Shown here: positions 53,118-60,669 of the stretch, one piece after another
How positions within the stretch are numbered: position 1 is the first letter of the stretch
Layout: each line of letters begins with the position of its first letter
Source: Flavobacterium microcysteis
Lineage (GTDB): Bacteria; Bacteroidota; Bacteroidia; Flavobacteriales; Flavobacteriaceae
DNA: 64,000 nucleotides
Assembly: GCF_006385255.1 (NCBI RefSeq)
Contig: NZ_VFJE01000054.1
Location: 124,001-188,000, forward strand
Reading direction: 5' to 3'
Made by a program: the position numbers and the translations under genes
Notes under the pieces: model-generated
What the model saw: the letters and a program-made list of their open reading frames with translations, nothing else
Told to the model about the DNA's origin: nothing
Database searches by the model: none

Positions 53118-54509
53118 ATGGATACTTTAAAAGATTACGTTCAGAAAAACAAAGAACGTTTCCTCAACGAACTTATTGATTTACTGAAGATTCCATCTGT
53201 CAGTGCAGATTCTGCCTATTCACAAGATGTTATCGATACCGCTAATGCTGTCAAAGCTAGCCTGGAAAAAGCAGGCTGTGATTTTGTTGAAATTTGCGAC
53301 ACACCAGGATACCCTATCGTTTACGGAGAAAAAATAATTGACAAAAACCTTCCAACAGTATTGGTTTACGGGCATTATGATGTTCAGCCGCCAGACCCAT
53401 TGGATTTATGGACTTCACCTCCTTTTGAACCAGTTATCAAAAAAACGGATTTGCATCCGGAAGGTGCCATTTTTGCCAGAGGTGCCTGCGATGACAAAGG
53501 ACAAATGTATATGCACGTTAAGGCGTTGGAATATATGGTACAAACCAATAACCTGCCATGTAACGTAAAATTCATGATTGAAGGCGAAGAAGAAGTCGGT
53601 TCAGCAAGCTTAAGCTGGTTTGTGGAAAGAAACCAGGAAAAACTTAAAAATGATGTCATCCTGATTTCGGATACGGGAATGATTTCCAATACGCAGCCGT
53701 CAATTACAACAGGATTACGCGGATTGAGCTATGTAGAAGTTGAAGTTACAGGACCAAATCGTGATTTGCATTCCGGATTATATGGTGGAGCTGTAGCGAA
53801 TCCTATTAATATCTTAGCTAAAATGATTGCTTCACTTCATGATGAAAACAACCACATCACGATTCCGGGATTCTATGATAAGGTAGAAGAACTATCGGAC
53901 GCCGAAAGAGCTGAAATGGCTAAAGCGCCTTTCTCTTTAGAGGCTTATAAAAAAGCGCTTGATCTTAACGATATCTATGGTGAAAAAGGGTATACAACAA
54001 ACGAAAGAAACTCCATCCGTCCTACTTTAGATGTCAATGGAATCTGGGGAGGTTATACCGGAGAAGGAGCAAAAACAGTTATTGCCAGCAAAGCCTTTGC
54101 TAAAATTTCAATGCGTTTGGTTCCAAATCAGGACTGGCATGAAATCACAGAATTGTTTACAAAACACTTTGAAAGTATCGCTCCAAGCGGCGTAACAGTA
54201 AAAGTAAAACCGCATCACGGTGGACAAGGTTATGTAACTCCAATTGACAGCATCGGTTATCAGGCAGCAGCAAAAGCCTATAACGAAAGTTTTGGAGTAC
54301 AACCAATTCCTGTTCGTTCTGGAGGAAGTATTCCAATTGTAGCTTTGTTTGAAAAAGAATTAAAAAGCAAGACTATTTTAATGGGATTCGGTTTGGATAG
54401 CGATGCCATCCACTCACCTAACGAACATTTTGGCGTATTCAATTATTTAAAAGGAATTGAGACTATTCCGTTGTTTTATAAATATTTTGTGGAGCTTTCT
54501 AAAAAGTAA
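53118..54509 (+). CDS. M20-family dipeptidase (CNDP-like)
   Basis: 463 aa from ATG 53118; the frame extends 39 codons upstream, but that part overlaps the tRNA-Leu promoter region and is not protein-like, so it is excluded. Zinc sites: VLVYGHYDVQPPDP (first His, then Asp), FARGACDDKGQMYM, and IEGEEEVGSASL (catalytic Glu and zinc Glu). ATGCCD in type becomes DLHSGLYGG in the lid domain. It is cytosolic, cleaving dipeptides such as those from protein turnover. It is followed 2 bp later by a TonB-domain gene. Confidence 0.92.
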   Translation: MDTLKDYVQKNKERFLNELIDLLKIPSVSADSAYSQDVIDTANAVKASLEKAGCDFVEICDTPGYPIVYGEKIIDKNLPTVLVYGHYDVQPPDPLDLWTSPPFEPVIKKTDLHPEGAIFARGACDDKGQMYMHVKALEYMVQTNNLPCNVKFMIEGEEEVGSASLSWFVERNQEKLKNDVILISDTGMISNTQPSITTGLRGLSYVEVEVTGPNRDLHSGLYGGAVANPINILAKMIASLHDENNHITIPGFYDKVEELSDAERAEMAKAPFSLEAYKKALDLNDIYGEKGYTTNERNSIRPTLDVNGIWGGYTGEGAKTVIASKAFAKISMRLVPNQDWHEITELFTKHFESIAPSGVTVKVKPHHGGQGYVTPIDSIGYQAAAKAYNESFGVQPIPVRSGGSIPIVALFEKELKSKTILMGFGLDSDAIHSPNEHFGVFNYLKGIETIPLFYKYFVELSKK

Positions 54510-54511
54510 TC

Positions 54512-54979
54512 ATGACACATCATCACTCTAATACCCTAAAAGGATTAGCTCTATTTTTATTGTTTCTTTTGTGTAATAGTTTTGCTTATGCCCAAGAAGA
54601 AACAAGTCAGCCTATAAAAACGGAAAGTCCTAAACTTAAAAAAGAAGAAATTCTGCAACAAGTAAATTGGGATGAGAATAAAGTTTATTCTGCAACCGAA
54701 AACACTCCTGCTCAATTTGAGGGAGGGATGAAAGCTTTTGCTGCATATATTAGTGCAAACTACAAAGTCCCTGGCAATGTTGAAGGCCCCATAAAAATTG
54801 TAACGGCTTTTGTTATTGACTTGGATGGAAGTGTTGTAGATATAAAAATTATACGTAGTGCAGGACATGAAACAAGCAAAGAGATGATTAGAGTTTTAAA
54901 AGCTTCACCTAAATGGAAGCCCGGATTAAAAGACGGGATTCCTGTGAGAACCGCTTTAACTTTACCTATAAACTTTTAA
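54512..54979 (+). CDS. Periplasmic protein with a TonB C-terminal domain
   Basis: 155 aa. The signal peptide or single anchor is at about 10-28 (GLALFLLFLLCNSFAYAQ), and the last 85 residues form a TonB C-terminal domain (TPAQFEGGMKAFAAYISANY, KIVTAFVIDLDGSVVDIKII, MIRVLKASPKWKPGLKDG). The Pro-rich spanning region of a true TonB is missing, so energy transduction is doubtful. The first M56 peptidase at 57.8 kb carries the same type of domain. A terminator follows. Confidence 0.82.
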   Translation: MTHHHSNTLKGLALFLLFLLCNSFAYAQEETSQPIKTESPKLKKEEILQQVNWDENKVYSATENTPAQFEGGMKAFAAYISANYKVPGNVEGPIKIVTAFVIDLDGSVVDIKIIRSAGHETSKEMIRVLKASPKWKPGLKDGIPVRTALTLPINF

Positions 54980-54982
54980 CAC

Positions 54983-55010
54983 ATCCGCTCAGAAATGGGC
55001 GGATTTTTTT
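54983..55010 (+). terminator. Intrinsic terminator
   Basis: Stem ATCCGCTC/GGGCGGAT with a 6-nt loop and seven T residues. Confidence 0.85.
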
Positions 55011-55073
55011 ATTCCAACCTTTTTAAAACGTTTCGCATCTTTATAAGAAAGACCTTTAAACTTATATTGAACT

Positions 55074-55523
55074 ATGAGAAACTATTTATTCATGCTCGCA
55101 ATCCTGGGTTGTTCTTTTACAAGCTATGCCCAAAACAACATAGAGCCTACCGCAGTTGATCTTTCTAAAAAAGAAAATCCCGCAGAATGGATTTTGGTAT
55201 ATGCCCCGGACGGATTAATGGGTTATATAAATCGAGAGGGTAAAGAAATCGTACCGCCACTTTTTACAATGATTTATCCATTTGGAGAGTACAAAGAAAA
55301 TTGGGCTCGTGTTGAAATTTTAGGAGATCTAACCGGTTTTATCGATACTACCGGAAAATTTGTCGTTGAGCCAAAGTACGAGTACATCGAGAAATTTGGA
55401 AAATATAGAGAAGATTGGGCGTTGGTTTGCATAGATGATCAATTTGGTTTTATAAATTCACAAGGAAAAGAAATCGTCCCACCTATTTATTCAGAAATTC
55501 CTTTTATCAATAAGAAAGAATAA
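55074..55523 (+). CDS. Exported WG-repeat protein
   Basis: 149 aa with signal peptide (MLAILGCSFTSYAQ). Three WG-type repeats can be seen: GLMGYINREGKEIVPPLFT, LTGFIDTTGKFVVEPKYE and QFGFINSQGKEIVPPIYS, each preceded by a WA or WI strand. WG repeats form beta structures used for protein contact at the cell surface. It lies 4 bp ahead of an ECF sigma gene, so it probably belongs to that regulatory operon. Only three repeats is short for this family. Confidence 0.85.
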   Translation: MRNYLFMLAILGCSFTSYAQNNIEPTAVDLSKKENPAEWILVYAPDGLMGYINREGKEIVPPLFTMIYPFGEYKENWARVEILGDLTGFIDTTGKFVVEPKYEYIEKFGKYREDWALVCIDDQFGFINSQGKEIVPPIYSEIPFINKKE

Positions 55524-55527
55524 TTCA

Positions 55528-56058
55528 ATGTCAGAAAACGAATTCATTATTGGCTGCCAAAAACAAGACGCTAAAATTCAAAACAGTGTCTACAAAACCT
55601 ATGGACCGAAAGTCTTTGGAATCTGCAAAAGATATATGAAGGACCGTGAGCGTGCTGAGGAAATGACTATGAATTCTTTCCTAACCGTTTTCCAAAAGAT
55701 CAATCAGTTTAAAAATGATGGCAGTTTTGAAGGTTGGATTTTAAAAATCACGGTCAATTGCTGCTTGATGGAATTGCGTAAGAAGACCGCTTTTTCGAAT
55801 GAGTTTCCTCTTGAAAACATCCAATCTGCTAATGAAAATGAAGTCCTTAAAAGCCTGCAAGAAAAAGACATCGATACCATACTGTCAATTCTGCCCGAAG
55901 GAGCCCGGATTATTTTCAATCTCTACGCCATTGAAGGATACAAACATGCGGAAATTGCCGAAAAACTTGGCATATCGGAAGGAACATCAAAGTCGCAATT
56001 GAATTATGCCAAAGAAAAATTAAAAAAGATTTTTTTCAATTCACAATCTAAAAACTAA
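55528..56058 (+). CDS. ECF-type RNA polymerase sigma factor
   Basis: 176 aa, ordinary ECF size. Region 2: YGPKVFGICKRYMKDRERAE followed by EMTMNSFLTVFQKI. Region 4: ILPEGARIIFNLYAIEGYKH then AEIAEKLGISEGTSKSQLNY. It directs RNA polymerase to a special promoter set, often including its own operon. The following gene (4 bp downstream) encodes a membrane protein with an anti-sigma-like N-terminus. It resembles the sigma domain at 14.8 kb but without the membrane part. Confidence 0.93.
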   Translation: MSENEFIIGCQKQDAKIQNSVYKTYGPKVFGICKRYMKDRERAEEMTMNSFLTVFQKINQFKNDGSFEGWILKITVNCCLMELRKKTAFSNEFPLENIQSANENEVLKSLQEKDIDTILSILPEGARIIFNLYAIEGYKHAEIAEKLGISEGTSKSQLNYAKEKLKKIFFNSQSKN

Positions 56059-56062
56059 AACC

Positions 56063-56836
56063 ATGACTGATAATCAGCTATATGATTTCTTTAAAACCAG
56101 GAGCAATTCCTTTGATGAAATGCCTTCGGATATACTGTGGAATAAAATCAATAAAGAACTAAGACCTGAAACTTCTCCAATCTCGAACAATGCTATTTTA
56201 AAGAAAATAGCGCTCTTAATTCTGGCAATTGCATTGGTATTACTTCTTATATATCTATTTTCAGATAAATCCGAGCAGACACCTTCACCTGTGAAAAAGG
56301 AGACCATTACAAAAGATAAAGGAATTGTAAAAATCGACAATAACCGTAACATTCAGGAAAATATCGAAAAAGCAACTTCTGATACCACCAAAAGAAAACG
56401 TATTCCTTTTAAAAGGATCAGTCTGCTCCCTGCAAAACAAGTCGTTCCTATTCCATCAAATTCAATGACTATTTTGCCGGACAGTATAAAAATTATAAAT
56501 CCGGCAGTAAACGACACTCTTAAGCACAAACCCCAAATTTTAGGACATCGATATCTTTATGAAAGCAAAGAACAGCTAACGAAAGAAGAATTTGACCTTT
56601 TCGTACAAGAAGTTTTAAAAGAAAACGAACTGCAATACGGACGCCTCCTTGTTATAAAATCTAAAGGACATATTCCTGTCAGGAAATTAATAAAGAAGAC
56701 TCCTAAAGGCATCCAATTAACTGATGACAAAGTAAATTTAAGTCCTAAGCCAGTATTTTTCAGAGGCAGGATTATTGTGGATACAATTTCCAATGCTAAA
56801 AGAGACAGCATACCCAAGGTAAAAGCCAATAAATAG
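56063..56836 (+). CDS. Putative membrane anti-sigma factor
   Basis: 257 aa with a cytoplasmic N-terminus (LYDFFKTRSNSFDEMPSDIL then WNKINKEL), like the short anti-sigma segment found in Bacteroidota operons of this type, one membrane helix at about 50-69 (IALLILAIALVLLLIYLF) and a basic extracytoplasmic region. The position directly after the ECF sigma gene supports a role in holding the sigma factor at the membrane. No zinc-binding anti-sigma (ZAS) motif is present. Confidence 0.7.
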   Translation: MTDNQLYDFFKTRSNSFDEMPSDILWNKINKELRPETSPISNNAILKKIALLILAIALVLLLIYLFSDKSEQTPSPVKKETITKDKGIVKIDNNRNIQENIEKATSDTTKRKRIPFKRISLLPAKQVVPIPSNSMTILPDSIKIINPAVNDTLKHKPQILGHRYLYESKEQLTKEEFDLFVQEVLKENELQYGRLLVIKSKGHIPVRKLIKKTPKGIQLTDDKVNLSPKPVFFRGRIIVDTISNAKRDSIPKVKANK

Positions 56837-56856
56837 TATACTTCACATATAATTTT

Positions 56857-56887
56857 AAAAATCCATCTATACGGTGGATTTTTTTAT
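56857..56887 (+). terminator. Terminator after the ECF sigma operon
   Basis: A short stem AAAATCCA/TGGATTTT with a 9-nt loop followed by TTTTATT; it separates the sigma operon from the BlaI operon. Confidence 0.75.
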
Positions 56888-56903
56888 TTCAAAAAAAATA
56901 CGC

Positions 56904-56917
56904 TCTACACTTGTAGA
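56904..56917. promoter_or_regulatory. BlaI/MecI-type operator, box 1
   Basis: TCTACACTTGTAGA, a perfect TACA/TGTA palindrome like the operators bound by BlaI and MecI. It covers the TTG -33 element (56911-56913). Confidence 0.8.
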
Positions 56918-56930
56918 ATTGAATTTTATT

Positions 56931-56944
56931 TCTACATTTGTAGA
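56931..56944. promoter_or_regulatory. BlaI/MecI-type operator, box 2, overlapping the -7 element
   Basis: TCTACATTTGTAGA, a perfect palindrome 27 bp from box 1. It contains the -7 element TACATTTG (56933-56940), which lies 19 bp after the TTG of box 1. Binding would block the promoter of the operon that includes blaI, that is, autoregulation. Confidence 0.82.
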
Positions 56945-56963
56945 GTAATTACAAAAATACAGA

Positions 56964-57395
56964 ATGAGGATTAAAAAAATAGCACCCAAAATTTTTGCAT
57001 TGCTATTCATTTTGACCCTATCAGGTTGCAAGACCAATCGGATTCGAAAGAATGAACGCGTTGGAAGATGGGTCGAATTTGATACGATAGAAGGTAAAAT
57101 ATATAAAAGCGTTGGAAGATATAGAAATGGGATTGGAAAAGGTACTCACCGACAGTTTTCTGATAAAAAGTTAGTTCGGGAAGAAAAATATAAGAATGAT
57201 ATCTGCCATACCATTTATTATCATGAAAACGGCAAAGTAATGACAGAAGGATATACAAAAATGGTCGTGACGGAAAAAGAAATCCATTGGTTTTACAACG
57301 GTGATTGGAAATTTTATAATGAAAATGGCCAACTGTTAGGAATCAGGACTTACGAAAACGGCAATGCAATTAACGAAATAGAAATACAACAATAA
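56964..57395 (+). CDS. MORN-like (YwqK-type) repeat lipoprotein
   Basis: 143 aa with a lipoprotein signal (FALLFILTLSGCKTNR). It has MORN-variant repeats: GRYRNGIGKGTHRQFSDKKL, KNDICHTIYYHENGKVMTEG and GDWKFYNENGQLLGIRTYEN. Such repeats are found in YwqK-type proteins and form flat beta sheets. It heads the BlaI operon directly downstream of the two operator boxes and 4 bp before blaI, so its amount should follow BlaI control. Possible role in envelope sensing or protection; not known. Confidence 0.8.
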   Translation: MRIKKIAPKIFALLFILTLSGCKTNRIRKNERVGRWVEFDTIEGKIYKSVGRYRNGIGKGTHRQFSDKKLVREEKYKNDICHTIYYHENGKVMTEGYTKMVVTEKEIHWFYNGDWKFYNENGQLLGIRTYENGNAINEIEIQQ

Positions 57396-57399
57396 ACCC

Positions 57400-57771
57400 A
57401 TGCAATTATCCAACTCAGAAGAACAATTGATGCAGCATCTTTGGAAACTAGAAAAAGGTTTTATGAAAGACCTGCTTGAATGTTATCCGGAACCAAAACC
57501 AGCTACAACAACCATAGCCACTTTATTAAAGAGAATGGCCGATAAAAAATTTGTAGGCTATAATGAAATTGGCAACTCAAGAGAATATTATCCCTTAGTA
57601 GAAAAATCGGATTATTTTTCTAAACACGTAAATGGGCTGATTAAAAATTTCTTTAATAATTCAGCTTCACAATTCGCTTCTTTCTTTACGAAGGAAACCA
57701 ATCTGACACAAAAAGAACTGGAGGAACTCCAAAAGATTATTGACAAAGAAATTCAAAAAAAGAAAAAATGA
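57400..57771 (+). CDS. blaI: BlaI/MecI-family repressor
   Basis: 123 aa. Winged-helix start QLSNSEEQLMQHLWKLEKGF, recognition part PATTTIATLLKRMADKKFVG (the family K-R-M-x-x-K-x-F pattern) and a C-terminal dimerisation helix (NLTQKELEELQKIIDKEIQK). In known systems a BlaR1 peptidase on the membrane triggers its cleavage and release from TACA/TGTA operators. It overlaps the first M56 gene by 4 bp (ATGA). The same C-terminal region survives in decayed form at 60541-60669. Three receptors for one repressor is unusual. Confidence 0.93.
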   Translation: MQLSNSEEQLMQHLWKLEKGFMKDLLECYPEPKPATTTIATLLKRMADKKFVGYNEIGNSREYYPLVEKSDYFSKHVNGLIKNFFNNSASQFASFFTKETNLTQKELEELQKIIDKEIQKKKK

Positions 57772-59036
57772 TCGACTTCCTAATCAAATCATCACTTTGC
57801 CAGCTTATCCTTTTGGGTGTTTATACTCTCTTTCTGGAAAAAGAGAAAATGAGCACTTTCAACAGAGTTTATCTTTTGGCCAGTTTGGTGATTTCATTTG
57901 CGATCCCGTTTATCAAATTTGAACCGGTACATGAAGAATTACAACAAAATTTGATTCCGTATGCAGTTCAAACAATACAAGCCCAAGCCATTTCGATAAA
58001 ACAGCATTCCGATTATTCTGTATCGTTTTTATGGATTTTGTATATATCCATAACTTCTATGTTCATTTTCCGATTTGTAAAAAATCTATTGACGATTACC
58101 AAAAAGATAGAATCAAACCCAAAGAAAAAATTTGAAAACTCAACTTTAGTTCTGGTTAAAGAAAAAATAGTACCTCATACCTTCCTGCATTATATTTTTA
58201 TTAATAAAGAAGACTATGAAAATCGAAATATTGAAGAAGAATTATATACCCACGAATTAACGCATGTCCGACAAAAGCATACAATTGATATTCTGATAAT
58301 TGAGATTTTAAAAACTCTTTTTTGGTTTAACCCAATCTTGATTTTTTACAAAAAAGCAATACAGCTCAACCACGAATTTCTTGCAGATGCAAAAGTCGTG
58401 AAATCCTATAATAATGTTCCTTTTTACCAAAGCCTGCTTTTGGAAAAGGCATCTTGGAACAGCAACTCTTACTTGGCCAGTAACTTGAATTTTTTAGTAA
58501 CCAAAAAAAGATTAATTATGATGACTAAAACCACATCAAAATCGAGAGCACTGCTCACAAAATTATCGGTACTGCCAATTTTAGCCGGCCTGATTTTCTT
58601 CTCATGTTCTGAAACAGGCAATCAAAAAGAAGAAACTCTGTTAGCAACTAAAGAGCAAATTATAAAAACAGAAGAACCAATCTTAGAAAAGCAAGAAACG
58701 CAGAAGATTTACGAAGCTTCGCCAGGGAAATCTGATGATGGGCTCTCAGTGCCAAAGTTTCCAGGCGGTATACCGGCTTTTCACGAATTTGTTAAAAAAG
58801 AATACAAGATACCTTCTGATTTTAAAGGTAAAGGAAATGTCATTGCTTCTTTTGTAGTTGAAACTGATGGAAGTCTATCAGACATTAAAATCCTAAAAGA
58901 TTTAGGAAATGGAACAGCAGAAGAATTTGTGAGATTGTTAAAAACCTCTCCAAAATGGCATCCAGGAAATTTAAAAGGAAAAGCGGTAAGAGTTAAATAT
59001 AATATACCAATATATTTAGACTCTAGAAATACATAG
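57768..59036 (+). CDS. BlaR1-like M56 metallopeptidase with a C-terminal TonB domain (receptor 1)
   Basis: 422 aa. N-terminal membrane helices (LIKSSLCQLILLGVYTLFLE, FNRVYLLASLVISFAIPFI, FLWILYISITSMFIFRFV); cytoplasmic zinc protease with HELTHVRQKHT (His162, Glu163, His166) and LNHEFLAD (third ligand Glu203); another hydrophobic stretch ending in Cys (LPILAGLIFFSCSE); and an extracytoplasmic tail with a TonB C-terminal domain (VPKFPGGIPAFHEFVKKEY ... KTSPKWHPGNLKGKAVRV). The tail replaces the penicillin-binding sensor of BlaR1. It overlaps blaI by 4 bp. Confidence 0.9.
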   Translation: MIDFLIKSSLCQLILLGVYTLFLEKEKMSTFNRVYLLASLVISFAIPFIKFEPVHEELQQNLIPYAVQTIQAQAISIKQHSDYSVSFLWILYISITSMFIFRFVKNLLTITKKIESNPKKKFENSTLVLVKEKIVPHTFLHYIFINKEDYENRNIEEELYTHELTHVRQKHTIDILIIEILKTLFWFNPILIFYKKAIQLNHEFLADAKVVKSYNNVPFYQSLLLEKASWNSNSYLASNLNFLVTKKRLIMMTKTTSKSRALLTKLSVLPILAGLIFFSCSETGNQKEETLLATKEQIIKTEEPILEKQETQKIYEASPGKSDDGLSVPKFPGGIPAFHEFVKKEYKIPSDFKGKGNVIASFVVETDGSLSDIKILKDLGNGTAEEFVRLLKTSPKWHPGNLKGKAVRVKYNIPIYLDSRNT

Positions 59037-59060
59037 AAAACGAATCAATTTTCATTAAAA

Positions 59061-60491
59061 ATGGAAGCCTTTTTATTAAAATCAACAGCTTGCCTAGCTT
59101 TCTTATTTGGAATTTATTATTTGTTTTTTGAAAAAGAAAAAATGCATCAATTCAATAGGTTTTTTCTATTATTCAGCCTGCTATTTTCTTTGGCAATTCC
59201 TTTTATAACCATAACGGTTTATCATGAAATCGTTATGCCTATACAAGTTCCGACTATTATAGAACAAATACCTAGGCAAGCTCCTATTATTGTAGAAGAA
59301 TCTACAAATTACACCACATCAATTCTGTGGATTTTATATGCATTAATAACTTTTATTTTGGCAATCAGGCTTTTTCTGAACATCAATAAAGTCAGAAATA
59401 AAATCAAGAATAATAGAAAAGAAAAAATCAGTGGTGCAACATTGGTCTTAATAGAAGAAAAGATTTTGCCTTATACTTTTTTGAATTATATCTTTATCAA
59501 TAAGAAAGACTATGAAAATCGAAATATTGAGGAAGAATTATACACTCATGAATTGACCCATGCCAGACAAAAACATACGTTCGACATTTTATTTATTGAA
59601 CTTCTAAAGACTATTTTTTGGTTCAATCCAATACTGATTGTATATAAAAAAGCAATACAACTCAACCATGAATTTCTCGCAGATGAGAAAGTGGTGAAAT
59701 CTTATAACAATGTTCCATCTTACCAAAACCTACTCTTAGAAAAGGCATCTTGGAACAGCAACTTTTACTTGGCCAGTAACTTGAATTTTTCAGTAACCAA
59801 AAAACGATTAATTATGATGACGAAAACCACATCAAAATCAAGAGCACTGCTCAAAAAAATAGCTGTATTGCCGGTCTTAGCTGGTTTGATATTTATTTCT
59901 TGTATAGAAAATTCAGCTATTGCAAAAGAAAACAAATCAGCAAAAGCAGGTGTTAATTGGAATGATGCCGTAACCTATAATCCACAAAATATGCAATCTC
60001 TTAATGATATCCAAGAAAGAGAAGCCTCTTATTTTGCAGGCGTAAGGTTTATTATTTACAAATCTGGTATTCAGACAAAAAAGAAATTGGAAGGTAGGGA
60101 CATCCTATTTGACAAAGTATATGAAGAACTGACTACGGAAGACAAAGAACGTTTAAAACCGTGGATATCAATAATCCCAAAAGGGTATGTAAAAAAGTCT
60201 CCTACTCAGAATGAACTGGATGGTTTTAAAAATCAAGAATCTTATGCTGTCTGGATTGATGGCGTGAATGTTAAAAATAGTGAACTGGATAAATTTAAGC
60301 CTGCCGACATTGCCTTTTTTTCAGGAAGTGTGATCTTAAAAAATGCCAGAACCAAAAAACATCCACAACCATTTCAGTATTGGTTTTACACACATGATTA
60401 TTTTGACAAAAATGAAATGGGAAAAGCTCCTGAAAAATATGTAGGTGATAAAATGGAAATTTTCAAAACAGTAATTAAAAAAACAGCTTAA
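59061..60491 (+). CDS. BlaR1-like M56 metallopeptidase with a KHPQPF-type sensor tail (receptor 2)
   Basis: 476 aa, same layout as receptor 1: three membrane helices, HELTHARQKHT (His163, Glu164, His167), LNHEFLAD, and VLPVLAGLIFISC. The tail from about 290 differs: YFAGVRFIIYKSGIQTKKK, PKGYVKKSPTQNELDG, AVWIDGVNVKNSELDKF and KNARTKKHPQPFQYWFYTHD. Only receptor 3 shares this tail. It lies 24 bp after receptor 1. The tail is extracytoplasmic by topology; its ligand is unknown and it has no SxxK penicillin-binding motif. Confidence 0.88.
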   Translation: MEAFLLKSTACLAFLFGIYYLFFEKEKMHQFNRFFLLFSLLFSLAIPFITITVYHEIVMPIQVPTIIEQIPRQAPIIVEESTNYTTSILWILYALITFILAIRLFLNINKVRNKIKNNRKEKISGATLVLIEEKILPYTFLNYIFINKKDYENRNIEEELYTHELTHARQKHTFDILFIELLKTIFWFNPILIVYKKAIQLNHEFLADEKVVKSYNNVPSYQNLLLEKASWNSNFYLASNLNFSVTKKRLIMMTKTTSKSRALLKKIAVLPVLAGLIFISCIENSAIAKENKSAKAGVNWNDAVTYNPQNMQSLNDIQEREASYFAGVRFIIYKSGIQTKKKLEGRDILFDKVYEELTTEDKERLKPWISIIPKGYVKKSPTQNELDGFKNQESYAVWIDGVNVKNSELDKFKPADIAFFSGSVILKNARTKKHPQPFQYWFYTHDYFDKNEMGKAPEKYVGDKMEIFKTVIKKTA

Positions 60492-60529
60492 GTTTCTCCA
60501 TAAGAAAACGGACAAAAGGAAATCTATTG

Positions 60530-60669
60530 CTAACACAATACAAAAGGCTACTAAGAATTCCTTAAATAATTCTGGAATACAATTTGTTTCATTTTCACAA
60601 TTGAACCCGATCCGAAATAGAAGAATTTCAAAAGATTATTAACAAAGAACTCAAAAAAAGAAAAAATGA
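60530..60669 (+). pseudogene. Remnant of a second blaI gene (C-terminal third)
   Basis: The DNA before receptor 3 still reads as the end of BlaI in broken frames. At 60553-60594 the codons give KNSLNNSGIQFVSF, matching KNFFNNSASQFASF of BlaI; at 60605-60652, TRSEIEEFQKIINKEL matches TQKELEELQKIIDKEI. Between and after them there are frame changes, and one base is missing before the final A-rich codons. The ATGA junction with the peptidase start is kept. The winged helix is gone, so no repressor can be made. Confidence 0.85.
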
